DNA of 64,000 bases from Salinarimonas sp. (GCF_040111675.1 NZ_CP157794.1:2749501-2813500); one strand, 5' to 3'; positions 1 to 8,984 are shown, numbered from the stretch's first letter. Program-made: numbers and translations. Notes: generated from the sequence alone by a model not told the origin.

Positions 1-453
1 GAGCGAGGACAGGTGCACCATGCCGTTCTGCGCCCAGGCGTCCTTCAGCTCGGGCAGGTTCTCCGAGAGATCGTCGAAGATCTCGATGATCATCCGGTGA
101 TCCTCGGTCGCGAACGGCGTGAAGTAGGTCACGTTCTGGAGCGGCATGTTCGCGCCCTCCCAGACCGTGCCGACCATGCCGACGTCCACGATCCCGTCCA
201 TCACCGCCTCGCGGGTGTCGGTGAACTTGTAGAGCGTGCCGCCGTAGCTCTCGACCCAGACGATCTCGTACGCGCCCGCCTCGCCGAGGATGCGGTTCAC
301 CTCCGGCTGGAAGGTGTTCTTCATCGCGTAGACCCAGATGTTGTTCTCCGGGTGCGACGAGCCGATGTTCACGGTGATGCGCTCTTGCGCGGAGGCCGCG
401 CCGGCGGCCGTCAGGGCCAGGGCCGTGGCGCCGGCGATGGTGACGATCTTCAT
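1..453 (-). CDS. TRAP transporter solute-binding protein, DctP type (3' end cut by window)
   Basis: This is the first 151 codons of a periplasmic binding protein; the gene runs off the left edge. It opens with a signal peptide (MKIVTIAGATALALTAAGAASAQ) and continues with ITVNIGSSHPENNIWV, the usual start of the mature DctP fold. TRAP binding proteins capture carboxylates or related small molecules and hand them to a DctQM sodium symporter, which would lie beyond the edge. The start at 453 is fixed by a GGAGGAG ribosome site just upstream. It lies 46 nt after the molybdenum hydroxylase large subunit in the same direction, so import and oxidation of one substrate may be coupled; that coupling is inference, and the substrate is unknown. 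Confidence 0.85.
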   Translation of the reverse strand, partial: MKIVTIAGATALALTAAGAASAQERITVNIGSSHPENNIWVYAMKNTFQPEVNRILGEAGAYEIVWVESYGGTLYKFTDTREAVMDGIVDVGMVGTVWEGANMPLQNVTYFTPFATEDHRMIIEIFDDLSENLPELKDAWAQNGMVHLSSL

Positions 454-499
454 GGTTCTCCTCCCGTTTGCGGTCCTCGTGCCGGGACCTCGTTCGCTG

Positions 500-2881
500 T
501 CAGCTCTCGATCGTCCCGAGCGCGCGCAGGATGCGCTCGGGCGTGAACGGCATTTCGGTGATCTGCGCGCCCAGGGGGCGCAGGGCGTCGTTGACGGCGT
601 TCATCACGGCCGCGGGCGCGCCCGCGGTCCCCGCCTCGCCCGCGCCCTTGGCGCCGAGCAGGCTCTCCTTGGTGGGCGTCTCCACGTGGCCGACGACCAT
701 GTCCGGCATCTCGGCCGCCATCGGCACGAGGTAGTCGGCCATCGACCCGTTCAGCAGCTGGCCCTCCTCGTCGTAGTGGATCTCCTCGTAGAGCGCCCCG
801 CCGAGCCCCTGGACGATGCCGCCGCGGATCTGCTCGTCGACGAGCTGCGGGTTGATGATGCGCCCGCAATCCTCGACGCACCAATGCTTCAGGAGCGTCA
901 CCACCCCGGTCTCGACGTCGACCTCGAGGTAGGAGGCCTGCACGCCGTTGGTGAAGGCGAAGGGGTAGTCCGAGGTGATAAAGTGGCGGGTCTGCACGAG
1001 CTCGCGCGGCAGGCCCTTCGGCAGCGTGTCGCCACGGAAGTAGACGATGCGGCCGAGCTCCTCGAGCGAGAGGCGCTCCTCGCCCGTCTCGGGATCGACG
1101 ACCGCGCCGGCGCGGATGTCGAGGCGGCCCGGCTCGCTCTGCAGCATGGCGGCGGCGACCTCGAGGATCGCGTCGCGCAAGGCCCGCGCCGCCTGCAGCG
1201 CCGCCTCGCCGCCGATGCCGGCGCCGCGGGAGGCCCAGGTGCCCCCGCCATAAGGCGTCACCTGCGTGTCGCCGGTGACGACGCGCACCTTGTCCGCGCT
1301 CACGCCGACGCCCTCCGCGACGATCTGGGCGAGCATCGCCTCCGTCCCCTGCCCCTGCTCGGTGACCCCGGAGAGGGCGACGACGGAGCCGTCGGGGTCC
1401 ATGCGCACGGTGCAGCCGTCCTGCGCCGAGATGCGCGCGCCGCCGATGCCGTACATGAACGGCGAGGGATTGGTCAGCTCGATGAAGCTCGCGATGCCGA
1501 TGCCGCGGTGGACGCCGCGCTTGCGGGCCTGCGCCTGATCCGCCCGCAGCGCGTCGTAGTCCATCAGCTCGAGCAGCTTGTTCAGCGAGGCGTGATGGGA
1601 CAGGCCCTCGAAGCGCATCTTCGCCGGCGAGGTCACCGGATAGGCGTCGTCGGCGTAGAGGTTGCGCCGGCGGATCTCGATCGGGTCGAGCCCGAGCTCG
1701 GCGGCGGCCATGTCGACGAGGCCTTCCGTGATCGCCACGGCGATCGGGTGGCCGACGGCGCGGTACTGGCAGGTGGGCGTCTTGTTCTGGAAGACGACCG
1801 TCGTCCGCGCCCGGTAGCTCGCGAAATCGTAGGGGCCGCCGCAGAGGTTGACCACCTGGTTGCCCTCGATCGCCGAGGTCCGCGGGTAGACCGAATAGGG
1901 CCCGATGGCCGTCCAGTCGTCCACGTCCATGGCGAGGATCTTTCCCGTCTCGTCCACGGCGAGACGGGCGTCGATGACGTGGTCGCGGGCGTGGATGTCG
2001 GTGGTGAAGCTCTCCAGCCGGTCGGCGACGAACTTCACCGGCCGCCCCATGATCTTGGCGATGGCCGCCGTCGCGACCTCGTCCGGGTAGACGTGCACCT
2101 TGATGCCGTAGGAGCCGCCGACGTCGGCGCAGATCACGCGCACGCGGCTCTCGGGCACGTCGAGGTGCTTGGCGAACACGGTCTGCATCATGTGCGGCGC
2201 CTGCGTCGCGTGCCAGGCGACCATCTGGCCCTCGGCCGGATTCCAGTCGACCAGGATCGAGCGCGGCTCCAGCGTCACGCCGGTATGGCGCGCCGTGCGA
2301 AATCGCGCGGAAACCACCTTGTGGGCGCCGGCGAAGGCGCCCTCGACGTCGCCCTCCTCGTGCAGCCGGCGGAAGGCGAGGTTGTCGCCGAGATCGGGAT
2401 GGATGACGGGCGTCGTCTCGTCGAGGGCGCTCATCATGTCGGTGACGACGGGCAGCGCCTCGTAGGCGACCTCGACGAGCGCGGCCGCCTCCTCCGCCGC
2501 GGCCCGGCTCGTCGCGACGACCGCGGCCACGGGCTCGCCGACCCAGGTGGCGCGCTCGATCGCGAGCGGGTGCTGCGGGGGCGATTTCAGCCCCTTGAGA
2601 TGCGCGAGCACCGCGACCCAGGGCGTGCAGACCTCCGCGATGTCGGCGCCGGTGAAGACCCGCAGCACGCCCTTCGCGGCCTTCGCCGCGGCGGCGTCGA
2701 TCCCGCCGATGCGGGCATGCGCGTAGGGCGAGCGCACGAAGGCCACGTGCGCCATGCGCGGCAGGACCACGTCGTCGACGAAGCGCCCCCGCCCCTGCGC
2801 GAGCCGCGGCGCGTTCGGGCGCGGCACGGTCTTGCCGATGTAGGAATTCGGCCGGTCGGGATTGCCGAACTGAATGGTCAT
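500..2881 (-). CDS. Molybdenum hydroxylase large subunit (xanthine dehydrogenase/CoxL family)
   Basis: The 793-aa protein has the full length of a molybdopterin-cytosine-dinucleotide binding subunit. It starts with an aldehyde oxidase/xanthine dehydrogenase a/b hammerhead-type region (IGKTVPRPNAPRLAQGRGRFVDD) and ends with KGAGEAGTAGAPAAVMNAV, which carries the conserved active-site Glu. The family hydroxylates aldehydes, purines, N-heteroaromatics or CO. Where form I CO dehydrogenases have AYRCSFR and form II AYRGAGR, this protein reads CQYRAVGHP, so it is neither canonical CO dehydrogenase and its substrate cannot be assigned. The ATG at 2881 overlaps the stop of the small-subunit gene by 4 nt (ATGA), which decides the start and shows translational coupling. 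The operon order is medium, small, large, then a TRAP binding protein. Confidence 0.9.
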   Translation of the reverse strand: MTIQFGNPDRPNSYIGKTVPRPNAPRLAQGRGRFVDDVVLPRMAHVAFVRSPYAHARIGGIDAAAAKAAKGVLRVFTGADIAEVCTPWVAVLAHLKGLKSPPQHPLAIERATWVGEPVAAVVATSRAAAEEAAALVEVAYEALPVVTDMMSALDETTPVIHPDLGDNLAFRRLHEEGDVEGAFAGAHKVVSARFRTARHTGVTLEPRSILVDWNPAEGQMVAWHATQAPHMMQTVFAKHLDVPESRVRVICADVGGSYGIKVHVYPDEVATAAIAKIMGRPVKFVADRLESFTTDIHARDHVIDARLAVDETGKILAMDVDDWTAIGPYSVYPRTSAIEGNQVVNLCGGPYDFASYRARTTVVFQNKTPTCQYRAVGHPIAVAITEGLVDMAAAELGLDPIEIRRRNLYADDAYPVTSPAKMRFEGLSHHASLNKLLELMDYDALRADQAQARKRGVHRGIGIASFIELTNPSPFMYGIGGARISAQDGCTVRMDPDGSVVALSGVTEQGQGTEAMLAQIVAEGVGVSADKVRVVTGDTQVTPYGGGTWASRGAGIGGEAALQAARALRDAILEVAAAMLQSEPGRLDIRAGAVVDPETGEERLSLEELGRIVYFRGDTLPKGLPRELVQTRHFITSDYPFAFTNGVQASYLEVDVETGVVTLLKHWCVEDCGRIINPQLVDEQIRGGIVQGLGGALYEEIHYDEEGQLLNGSMADYLVPMAAEMPDMVVGHVETPTKESLLGAKGAGEAGTAGAPAAVMNAVNDALRPLGAQITEMPFTPERILRALGTIES

Positions 2882-3378
2882 GCTCCCCCCTTTCCGGCGC
2901 GCGCCGTCGCGACCGTCTCTACCGCGTCGACGATGGCCTCGTAGCCCGTGCAGCGGCAGTAGTTTCCGGACAGATGCTCGCGGATCTCCGCGCGGGAGGG
3001 CGCGTCCTCGCGGGCGAGGAGCTCCTGCGCCGCGACCAGCATGCCGGGCGTGCAGAAGCCGCATTGCAGCGCGTTGCGGGCGACGAAGGCCTCCTGCAGG
3101 TCGGCGATCTCGCCCGTGTCGGTGAGACCCTCGACGGTCCAGACCTCCGCGCCGTCGGCCTGGGCGGCGAGCATCAGGCAGCCGCGCACCGCGTCGCCGT
3201 TCACGCGGACCGTGCAGGCGCCGCACACCCCGTGCTCGCAGCTCGCATGCGCGCCGGTCAGGCCGAGCTCGAGCCGCAGGAAGTCGATCAGGTGCTGGCC
3301 GGCCGGCACGCGCGCCTCGACGGGCTCTCCGTTCACCGTGAGCGCGACGTCGATCCTGTCGCGGACGATCTCGTTCAT
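2878..3378 (-). CDS. Molybdenum hydroxylase small subunit, two 2Fe-2S clusters (CoxS family)
   Basis: A 166-aa iron-sulfur subunit that passes electrons from the molybdenum site to FAD. The N-terminal plant-type ferredoxin fold has its cysteines in CEHGVCGACTVRVNGDAVRGC pattern (residues around 47-68), and the C-terminal helical domain has CGFCTPGM and GNYCRCTGY for the second cluster. All eight expected cysteines are present, so both clusters should form. It overlaps the FAD subunit gene upstream and the large subunit gene downstream by 4 nt each, which is typical of a tightly coupled three-subunit operon. Confidence 0.94.
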   Translation of the reverse strand: MNEIVRDRIDVALTVNGEPVEARVPAGQHLIDFLRLELGLTGAHASCEHGVCGACTVRVNGDAVRGCLMLAAQADGAEVWTVEGLTDTGEIADLQEAFVARNALQCGFCTPGMLVAAQELLAREDAPSRAEIREHLSGNYCRCTGYEAIVDAVETVATARAGKGGA

Positions 3379-4208
3379 CGGGCCTCTCCCTCGATGCGCG
3401 CGACGACGCGGCGCAGCAGCACGCCCGCCAGATGCCGGCGATAGGCGCCGCTCGCCTGCGTGTCCGACGGCGGGTCGATCTCGTCCGTCAGCGCCGCGAC
3501 CGCCGCCTCGACGTCGCCGCCGTCGAGGGCGGCCATGGCGCCCGCGGCCAGCGTCGGCTTCGGGCCTACGGAGAACAGCGCGATGCGGTGGCGACCCTCG
3601 CGGCGCACGAGGCACAGGCCCGCGAGCGCGTAGTCGCCGGAGCGGCGGGCGACCTCCTCGATCGCCTGCGCCTCGCCGGCCGCGGCCTTGGGCACGGAGA
3701 TCTCCGTGAGGATCTCGCCGTCCGCGAGGGCCGTCTCGAACGTGTCGCGGAAGAACGCCTCGGCAGGGATGGAGCGACGGCCGCCGAGCCCTTCGACGTG
3801 CATCACCGCCCCGAGCGCCAGTGCGCAGGCCGGAAACTCCGCGGCGGGGTCGGCGTGCGCGATCGCGCCGCCGATGGTGCCGCGATTGCGGATCGCCGCG
3901 TGCGCGATGTGGCCGACGGCGTCGGCGAGGAGCGGCGCGTGCGTCCGGATCAGCGGATCGCGGCCGATCTCGGCGTGCCGGGTGAGCGCGCCGATGCGCA
4001 GCGTCTCGCCCTCGTCGACGACGCCGCGGCATTCGTCGAGGGACGCGATGTCCACGAGAACGTCGCCCGTCGTCAGCCGCATGTTGAGCGCCGCGACGAG
4101 GCTCTGCCCGCCGGCGAGCACGCGGCCCGCGCCGTCGGCGCTCGACAGAAGCTCCAGCGCGTGCCGCAGGTCGCGCGCGCGGGCATAGCCGCCCACAGCA
4201 GCCTTCAT
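3375..4208 (-). CDS. Molybdenum hydroxylase FAD-binding medium subunit (CoxM family)
   Basis: This 277-aa subunit carries FAD and hands electrons on from the iron-sulfur subunit to an acceptor. The FAD pyrophosphate signature LAGGQSLVAALNMRL and the second signature TIGGAIAHADPAAEFPA are intact, followed by the CO dehydrogenase flavoprotein C-terminal domain. The ATG at 4208 has a GGAGGAG-type ribosome site. It is the first gene of the minus-strand operon and faces a TetR regulator across a 129-bp gap that holds a perfect palindrome, so it is probably repressed by that regulator. Confidence 0.92.
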   Translation of the reverse strand: MKAAVGGYARARDLRHALELLSSADGAGRVLAGGQSLVAALNMRLTTGDVLVDIASLDECRGVVDEGETLRIGALTRHAEIGRDPLIRTHAPLLADAVGHIAHAAIRNRGTIGGAIAHADPAAEFPACALALGAVMHVEGLGGRRSIPAEAFFRDTFETALADGEILTEISVPKAAAGEAQAIEEVARRSGDYALAGLCLVRREGRHRIALFSVGPKPTLAAGAMAALDGGDVEAAVAALTDEIDPPSDTQASGAYRRHLAGVLLRRVVARIEGEAR

Positions 4209-4249
4209 CGCCTCTCCTCCCTGTGCGTCCCCGTCTCCGCGGGCGGCTA

Positions 4250-4267
4250 ATTGAGCGTTTGCTCAAT
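4250..4267. promoter_or_regulatory. Perfect palindrome, candidate TetR operator
   Basis: ATTGAGCGTTTGCTCAAT is a perfect inverted repeat with 7-bp arms and a 4-nt centre. It lies 42 bp upstream of the coxM-type start and 70 bp upstream of the TetR start, the usual place for an operator that controls both a TetR repressor and its divergent target operon. The palindrome is seen; binding by this TetR protein is inferred. Confidence 0.65.
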
Positions 4268-4337
4268 CCCGTTATCCGGATGATGTATGGATTTCGCGGC
4301 TTTGCAAGTAGAATGTTTCCAGGGAGGGCAATCGGGT

Positions 4338-4991
4338 ATGACGTCTGGTCAGCGTGTCGACGCCGTCGGGGGCGGACGAATGGAGCGTTCCCGCAGGCGC
4401 CGGCTGCCCGCGGAAGAGCGGCGTCGGCAGATCGTCGACGGCGCGGTGGCGTTCTTCGCCGAGGTCGGGATCGAGGGGAACACGCGTGACCTGGCCAAGC
4501 GCCTCGGGATCACGCAGCCGCTGCTGTTCAACTATTTCGCGACGAAGGACGAGCTGGTCGAGGCGGTGTACGAGACCGTCTATCTCGACCGGCTCTCGCC
4601 GGATTGGCCGAGGCGGCTCACCGACCGCTCGGTGCCGCTGCGCGCGCGCCTGCTGGCGTTCTACAACGAGTACAGCCAGCTGATCTTCCAGCACGAGTGG
4701 ATGCGCATCTTCATGTTCTCGGGCCTGGCCGGGGCGGAGCTGAACCGGCGCTATCTCCGGCACCTCGGCGAGGTGATCCTCCGCCCGCTCCTCGCGGAGA
4801 TCGCGCACGAGGCGCGCGGCGACACGGCGCCGAGCATGGAGGATCTCTGGAACCTGCACGGCGGCATCGTCTATATCGGCATCCGGCAGCACATCTACCG
4901 GATGCCCTGCCCCGCCGACCCGGCGCATGCGATCACGCGGGCGATCGACCGCTTCCTGCTCGGCTTCGGGATCGAGGCCGCCTCTCCCTGA
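4338..4991 (+). CDS. TetR/AcrR family transcriptional regulator
   Basis: A 217-aa one-domain-plus-ligand-pocket repressor. The helix-turn-helix is clear: ERRRQIVDGAVAFFAEVGIEGNTRDLAKRLGITQPLLFNYFATKDELVEAVYE. The C-terminal part is all-helical and has no close relative I recognise. The start at 4338 has AGGGAGGG about 9 nt upstream; a later ATG (4380) just before MERSRRRR is possible. It is divergent from the molybdenum hydroxylase operon, and a 7-4-7 palindrome sits between them, so it is the probable local repressor. The ligand is unknown; by analogy it could be the hydroxylase substrate. Confidence 0.9.
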   Translation: MTSGQRVDAVGGGRMERSRRRRLPAEERRRQIVDGAVAFFAEVGIEGNTRDLAKRLGITQPLLFNYFATKDELVEAVYETVYLDRLSPDWPRRLTDRSVPLRARLLAFYNEYSQLIFQHEWMRIFMFSGLAGAELNRRYLRHLGEVILRPLLAEIAHEARGDTAPSMEDLWNLHGGIVYIGIRQHIYRMPCPADPAHAITRAIDRFLLGFGIEAASP

Positions 4992-5188
4992 CGGCGTGCG
5001 CCGGCCAGCGGCCGCGATCGATGGTGCACCGGGCAGGGACGACGCCGTCTCGCGCGCAAAAAAGCCCTTGCGCTCGTATTGCGCCGCGACAATCATCTCG
5101 GCGGCGCGAGCCGTATGCCGGCAACCGGCTCGGCGTCGGATATCCGCAAGTCGATGTCGACAATGAACCGGGATCGGGTCTCGAGTAA

Positions 5189-5695
5189 ATGAGCAAGTTC
5201 GGCCTCGATGCGACCGACATCCGGATCCTCGGCGCACTTCAGAAACACGGCCAGCTGAGCAAGACCAAGCTCGCGGAGATCGTCAACCTGTCGCCGACGC
5301 CGTGCCTGGCGCGCCTGAACAGGTTAAAGGCGGGCGGTTTCATTCGCGGATACCATGCCGACCTCGCGCTCGACCGCGTCGGTGACTTCACGCGGGTGAT
5401 CGTCACCGTCGCGCTGACGCATCATCGCAAGGCCGATTTCGATCGCTTCGAGACGCAGATCCGCAAGCTGGACGGGGTCGTCGAATGCGTCGCGACCGGC
5501 GGCGGCATGGATTACGTCCTGAAGGTCTTCACCCCGAGCCTCGCCGCGTTCCAGGAGCTGATGGACCAGCTCCTGTCGGCCGAGCTCGGAATCCAGCGCT
5601 ACATGACCTACATCGTCACGCGCGAGGTCAAGTCCACGCAGCCCAATCTCGCCTGGCTGACCGCCAGGACGGGCAAGTCGGCGGGCGCAGACTGA
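5189..5695 (+). CDS. Lrp/AsnC family transcriptional regulator
   Basis: A 168-aa feast/famine regulator. The N-terminal helix-turn-helix (LDATDIRILGALQKHGQLSKTKLAEIVNLSPTPCLARLNRLKAGGFIRGY) is followed by an AsnC/RAM ligand-binding domain (VVECVATGGGMDYVLKV). Proteins of this type respond to amino acids or related small molecules and form octamers on DNA. The ribosome site before ATG 5189 is weak. The stop codon (5693-5695) lies inside the first palindrome of the control region of the next gene, so the regulator may be co-transcribed with, or bind next to, the one-carbon genes downstream. The 197 bp before it (4992-5188) show nothing I can name. Confidence 0.92.
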   Translation: MSKFGLDATDIRILGALQKHGQLSKTKLAEIVNLSPTPCLARLNRLKAGGFIRGYHADLALDRVGDFTRVIVTVALTHHRKADFDRFETQIRKLDGVVECVATGGGMDYVLKVFTPSLAAFQELMDQLLSAELGIQRYMTYIVTREVKSTQPNLAWLTARTGKSAGAD

Positions 5696-5841
5696 ACGGT
5701 CCGCGCCTGGCCCGACAACGGTCCGTTCGGTCCGTCCGCCGCGCGTTTTCAGTCCGGCGAAGGGCCGATTAGCGGCCAAATTCCCTCCTCGTCGCAACGG
5801 GTCGCGGCTGGTGCGGCCGTTGCTGCGGGAGGGTCACGGTC
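5690..5841 (+). promoter_or_regulatory. Control region with paired palindromes, copy A
   Basis: This region contains GACTGAACGGTC (5690-5701) and GTCCGTTCGGTC (5721-5732), each one mismatch from the palindromes GACCGAACGGTC and GACCGTTCGGTC, centred 31 bp apart (about three helical turns). They are followed by GTTTTCAGTCCG (5745-5756), GGCCAAAT (5774-5781) and a GGGAGGGT ribosome site. The same elements in the same order and nearly identical spacing recur at 10720-10872. The likeness is seen; that it is a binding site for a shared regulator is inferred. The first palindrome overlaps the stop codon of the Lrp gene. Confidence 0.7.
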
Positions 5842-6885
5842 ATGATGCAGCCTCGCGATTTCGGGTTCGGCTCGCCGCTCCGCGGCTCTCTCGACGTCGG
5901 CGCGGCCGCGACGACGTCCCCCCGATCGTTCGGACGGACGATCCCCGCGCGTGAGCGGTCGGCGATCGACCGGATCCGCGGCTTCTTCACCAGGAAGTCG
6001 AGCGCCGCGACGGCGATGCCCGCATCGGCGGATCTGGCCTCGATGCTGTCCGGGTTCTCCATGGAGGTGATGCCGCGCACCCTGGCCCGCTGCACGGACT
6101 TCGAGGCGCGCGTGCCTGCGGGAACGCGCGTCTACGTCGCCCACATCGACGGCACGGACATCGGGGACATGGTCGCCGCCGCCGCGCGAATCTCCCGCGC
6201 CGGCCTCGCCGCCATGCCCCATGTTCCGGCGCGCTCGCTGACGAACCGGGCGATGCTCGAGGACTGGCTGCTGCGCTACCGGGACGCCGGCGCGACGCAG
6301 GCGCTGGTCCTGGCGGGCGGCCTCGACCAGCCGCGGGGCGCCTTCCACTCGTCCATGCAGCTCCTCGAGACCGGCCTTTTCGACAAGCACGGCTTCACGC
6401 GCCTGCACGTCGCCGGGCACCCGGAGGGCAACAGGGACATCGACGCGGACGGGTCGGACGAGAACCTGATGATGGCGCTGCGCTGGAAGCAGGCCTTCCG
6501 CGAGCGCACCGACGCGGAGATGGCGATCGTCACCCAGTTCGCCTTCGACGTCGCGCCGGTGACCGCCTGGGCGGAGCGCCTGCAGCGCGAGGGCATCGAC
6601 CTGCCGATCCATCTCGGCATCGCCGGGCCCGCCAAGCTGCAGACCATGATCAAGTTCGCGCTCTCCTGCGGCGTCGGCCCCTCGGTCCGCGTCCTGCAAC
6701 GGCGCGCGGCGGACATCTCGAACCTGCTTCTGCCCTACGAGCCGACCGAGATGCTGCACGACCTTATGGTCCACAAGCGAGAGAACCCGGGCAGCCTCGT
6801 CCGGCAGGTGCATTTCTTCCCCTTCGGCGGGATCGCCGAGACGCTGGACTTCGCGCGCACGCACGCCGCGCCGCGGCCCGCCTAG
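5842..6885 (+). CDS. Methylenetetrahydrofolate reductase-like flavoprotein (MetF family)
   Basis: A 347-aa MetF-like TIM barrel. Family members interconvert 5-methyl-THF and 5,10-methylene-THF with FAD. Recognisable family segments are MEVMPRTLA near residue 74 (usual strand-1 Glu region), the middle ALVLAGGLDQPRG, FDVAPVTAWAERL, LPIHLGIAGPAKLQTMIKFALSCGVG and the C-terminal HFFPFGGIAETLDFA. It is somewhat longer than housekeeping MetF because of a basic N-terminal extension. With FolD and PurU directly downstream, it most likely runs in the oxidative direction, removing methyl groups delivered to THF. Its first codons (DFGFG) and upstream region match those of the DmdA-like gene at 10873. 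A second ATG lies at 5845. Confidence 0.82.
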   Translation: MMQPRDFGFGSPLRGSLDVGAAATTSPRSFGRTIPARERSAIDRIRGFFTRKSSAATAMPASADLASMLSGFSMEVMPRTLARCTDFEARVPAGTRVYVAHIDGTDIGDMVAAAARISRAGLAAMPHVPARSLTNRAMLEDWLLRYRDAGATQALVLAGGLDQPRGAFHSSMQLLETGLFDKHGFTRLHVAGHPEGNRDIDADGSDENLMMALRWKQAFRERTDAEMAIVTQFAFDVAPVTAWAERLQREGIDLPIHLGIAGPAKLQTMIKFALSCGVGPSVRVLQRRAADISNLLLPYEPTEMLHDLMVHKRENPGSLVRQVHFFPFGGIAETLDFARTHAAPRPA

Positions 6886-7029
6886 CGGCGCGCGATGGCG
6901 CTTCACCGACAGCTTACGCCGCTTTTCGGACCCTCGCCCGATCGCGCAGGCGGATACGGTTCGCCGGCGTGTCGAGGAACGTCCTCGGTCAGGCTCTCGC
7001 GGTCGGCCGCTCCGGAGGAGAATTCAGAC

Positions 7030-7986
7030 ATGGCAGAGGAAGCGGTCATGACCGAAGTCGAGGAACTCCCGCTGGCGCGTCTCATCGACGGCAAGGCCCA
7101 TGCCGACGACCTGCGTCGCGAGATTCGCGGCGAGGTCGCGCAGGTGAAGGCCGCGTACGGCGTCACCCCCGGGCTCGCCGTGGTGCTCGTCGGCAGCGAT
7201 CCGGCCTCGGAGATCTACGTGCGCTCCAAGGGCAAGCAGGCGATCGAGGCGGGCATGCGCTCGCTGGAGTTCCGGCTGTCCGAGGAGACCACGCGGGAGG
7301 AGCTGCTCGGCCTGATCCGGAGGCTGAATGCGGATCCGGAGGTGCACGGCATCCTCGTGCAGCTGCCGCTGCCGAAGCATCTCGACGCCACGCTCGTGAT
7401 CAACGCCATCGACCCGCTGAAGGACGTGGACGGCTTCCACATCTCGAACGTCGGCATGGTCGGCACCGGGCAGACCGCGATCGCGCCGTGCACGCCGCTC
7501 GGCTGCATGATGATGATCCGCCGTCGCCACCCCGATCTCGCGGGCAAGACCGCGCTCGTCATCGGGCATTCGAACATCGTCGGAAAGCCGATGGCGCGCC
7601 TCCTGCTCAACGCCGATTGCACGGTGATGATCGCGCACAAGTCCTCGACCAACATCCCGCAGCTCGCGCGGCTCGCCGACATCGTCGTCGTCGCCGCCGG
7701 CGTGCCGGGCCTGGTGAAGGCCGACTGGATCAAGCCCGGCGCGACGGTGATCGACGTCGGCATCAGCCGCGTGCCCGCGCCCGAGAAGGGCCTGCGGGAG
7801 GACGGCAGCGTCGCGACCAAGATCGTGGGCGACGTCGATTTCGCCAACGTCCGCCGGGTCGCCGGCGCGATCACCCCGGTGCCCGGCGGGGTCGGGCCGA
7901 TGACCATCGCCTGCCTTCTCGCCAACACGCTGTCCGCATGCCGCCACCAGCTCGGCATCCCCGACGCCCCTCTGAAGCTCGATTGA
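7030..7986 (+). CDS. folD: Bifunctional methylene-THF dehydrogenase / methenyl-THF cyclohydrolase
   Basis: A 318-aa FolD, which oxidises 5,10-methylene-THF to methenyl-THF with NAD(P)+ and hydrolyses that to 10-formyl-THF in the cytoplasm. The catalytic Tyr-Lys motif YVRSK, the signature [11 protein letters not shown], the Rossmann segment [16 protein letters not shown] and the C-terminal [15 protein letters not shown] are all present. The start at 7030 is set by GGAGGAG eight bases upstream; a longer reading frame from 6895 has no such site. The gene is 144 bp after the MetF-like gene and 17 bp before purU, giving a contiguous methyl-THF to formate route. Confidence 0.95.
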   Translation: MAEEAVMTEVEELPLARLIDGKAHADDLRREIRGEVAQVKAAYGVTPGLAVVLVGSDPASEIYVRSKGKQAIEAGMRSLEFRLSEETTREELLGLIRRLNADPEVHGILVQLPLPKHLDATLVINAIDPLKDVDGFHISNVGMVGTGQTAIAPCTPLGCMMMIRRRHPDLAGKTALVIGHSNIVGKPMARLLLNADCTVMIAHKSSTNIPQLARLADIVVVAAGVPGLVKADWIKPGATVIDVGISRVPAPEKGLREDGSVATKIVGDVDFANVRRVAGAITPVPGGVGPMTIACLLANTLSACRHQLGIPDAPLKLD

Positions 7987-8003
7987 AAAGGACGTCACGA
8001 GAG

Positions 8004-8888
8004 ATGAACAAGTTCGTTCTCACCGTGAAATGCGAGTCGACCCGCGGCATCGTCGCCGCCATCGCCACCTATCTCGCCGAGCGCGGCTGCAACATCACCG
8101 ACGCCGCCCAGTTCGACGACGTGGAGAGCGGCCGCTTCTTCGCGCGCGTGAGCTTCACCAGCGAGGAGGGCGTGGGGCTGGCGGCGCTCCGCGACGGGTT
8201 CACGAAGGTGGCCGAGCCTTTCGGCATGCTCTTCGACTTCCACGACGAGGCCGAGAAGATGAAGGTGATCATCATGGTCTCGCGCTTCGGCCATTGCCTC
8301 AACGACCTGCTCTACCGCTGGCGGATCGGGGCGCTGCCGATCGACATCGTCGCGGTGATCTCCAACCACAACGACTACCAGAAGCTCGTGGTGAACCACG
8401 ACATCCCCTTCCACCGCATCAAGGTCACCAAGGAGAACAAGCCCCAGGCCGAGGCGGCGATCATGGCCGTGGTGGAGGAGACCGGGGCGGAGCTGATCGT
8501 GCTCGCGCGCTACATGCAGATCCTCAGCGACGAGATGTGCCGGACGATGTCCGGCCGGATCATCAACATCCACCACTCGTTCCTGCCGAGCTTCAAGGGC
8601 GCGAATCCCTACAAGCAGGCCCGCGAGCGGGGCGTGAAGCTGATCGGGGCCACCTCGCACTACGTCACGGCCGACCTGGACGAAGGGCCGATCATCGAGC
8701 AGGACATCGTGCGCATCACGCATGCCCAGTCGGCCGACGACTACGTGTCGCTCGGGCGCGACGTCGAGAGCCAGGTGCTGGCCCGCGCGGTCCACGCCCA
8801 CATCCATCACCGTGTGTTCCTCAACGGCGACACGACGGTGGTCTTCCCGGCCTCGCCGGGCTCCTACGCCTCGGAGCGGATGGGGTAG
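8004..8888 (+). CDS. purU: Formyltetrahydrofolate deformylase (copy 1)
   Basis: A 294-aa PurU, which hydrolyses 10-formyl-THF to formate and free THF. It has an N-terminal ACT domain (FVLTVKCESTRGIVAAIATYL) and a formyltransferase-fold catalytic domain with [19 protein letters not shown] and the Asp-containing [19 protein letters not shown]. It follows folD by 17 bp, so the three genes 5842-8888 probably form one unit that regenerates THF and releases formate. A second, diverged PurU lies at 18694-19557 on the other strand, so this copy is likely dedicated to the methyl-oxidation module. Confidence 0.94.
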   Translation: MNKFVLTVKCESTRGIVAAIATYLAERGCNITDAAQFDDVESGRFFARVSFTSEEGVGLAALRDGFTKVAEPFGMLFDFHDEAEKMKVIIMVSRFGHCLNDLLYRWRIGALPIDIVAVISNHNDYQKLVVNHDIPFHRIKVTKENKPQAEAAIMAVVEETGAELIVLARYMQILSDEMCRTMSGRIINIHHSFLPSFKGANPYKQARERGVKLIGATSHYVTADLDEGPIIEQDIVRITHAQSADDYVSLGRDVESQVLARAVHAHIHHRVFLNGDTTVVFPASPGSYASERMG

Positions 8889-8984
8889 AGCGCCGCTCCG
8901 AGCCAAGCCTTCCGACCCGCCGCGACGGCCTATCGAACAGCGCCCGAAGCCCCAGGCCCACGCATTCCACGTCTGAGGACACAG

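Noticed and set aside
338-2944. Long plus-strand frame of 868 codons opposite the molybdenum hydroxylase gene
   Set aside because: It is Arg/Ala/His-rich shadow of the real gene with no signature, and the minus-strand frame carries clear family motifs.
500-4208. Naming the molybdenum hydroxylase a CO dehydrogenase
   Set aside because: The active-site loop is neither form I nor form II, so cox gene symbols would mislead.
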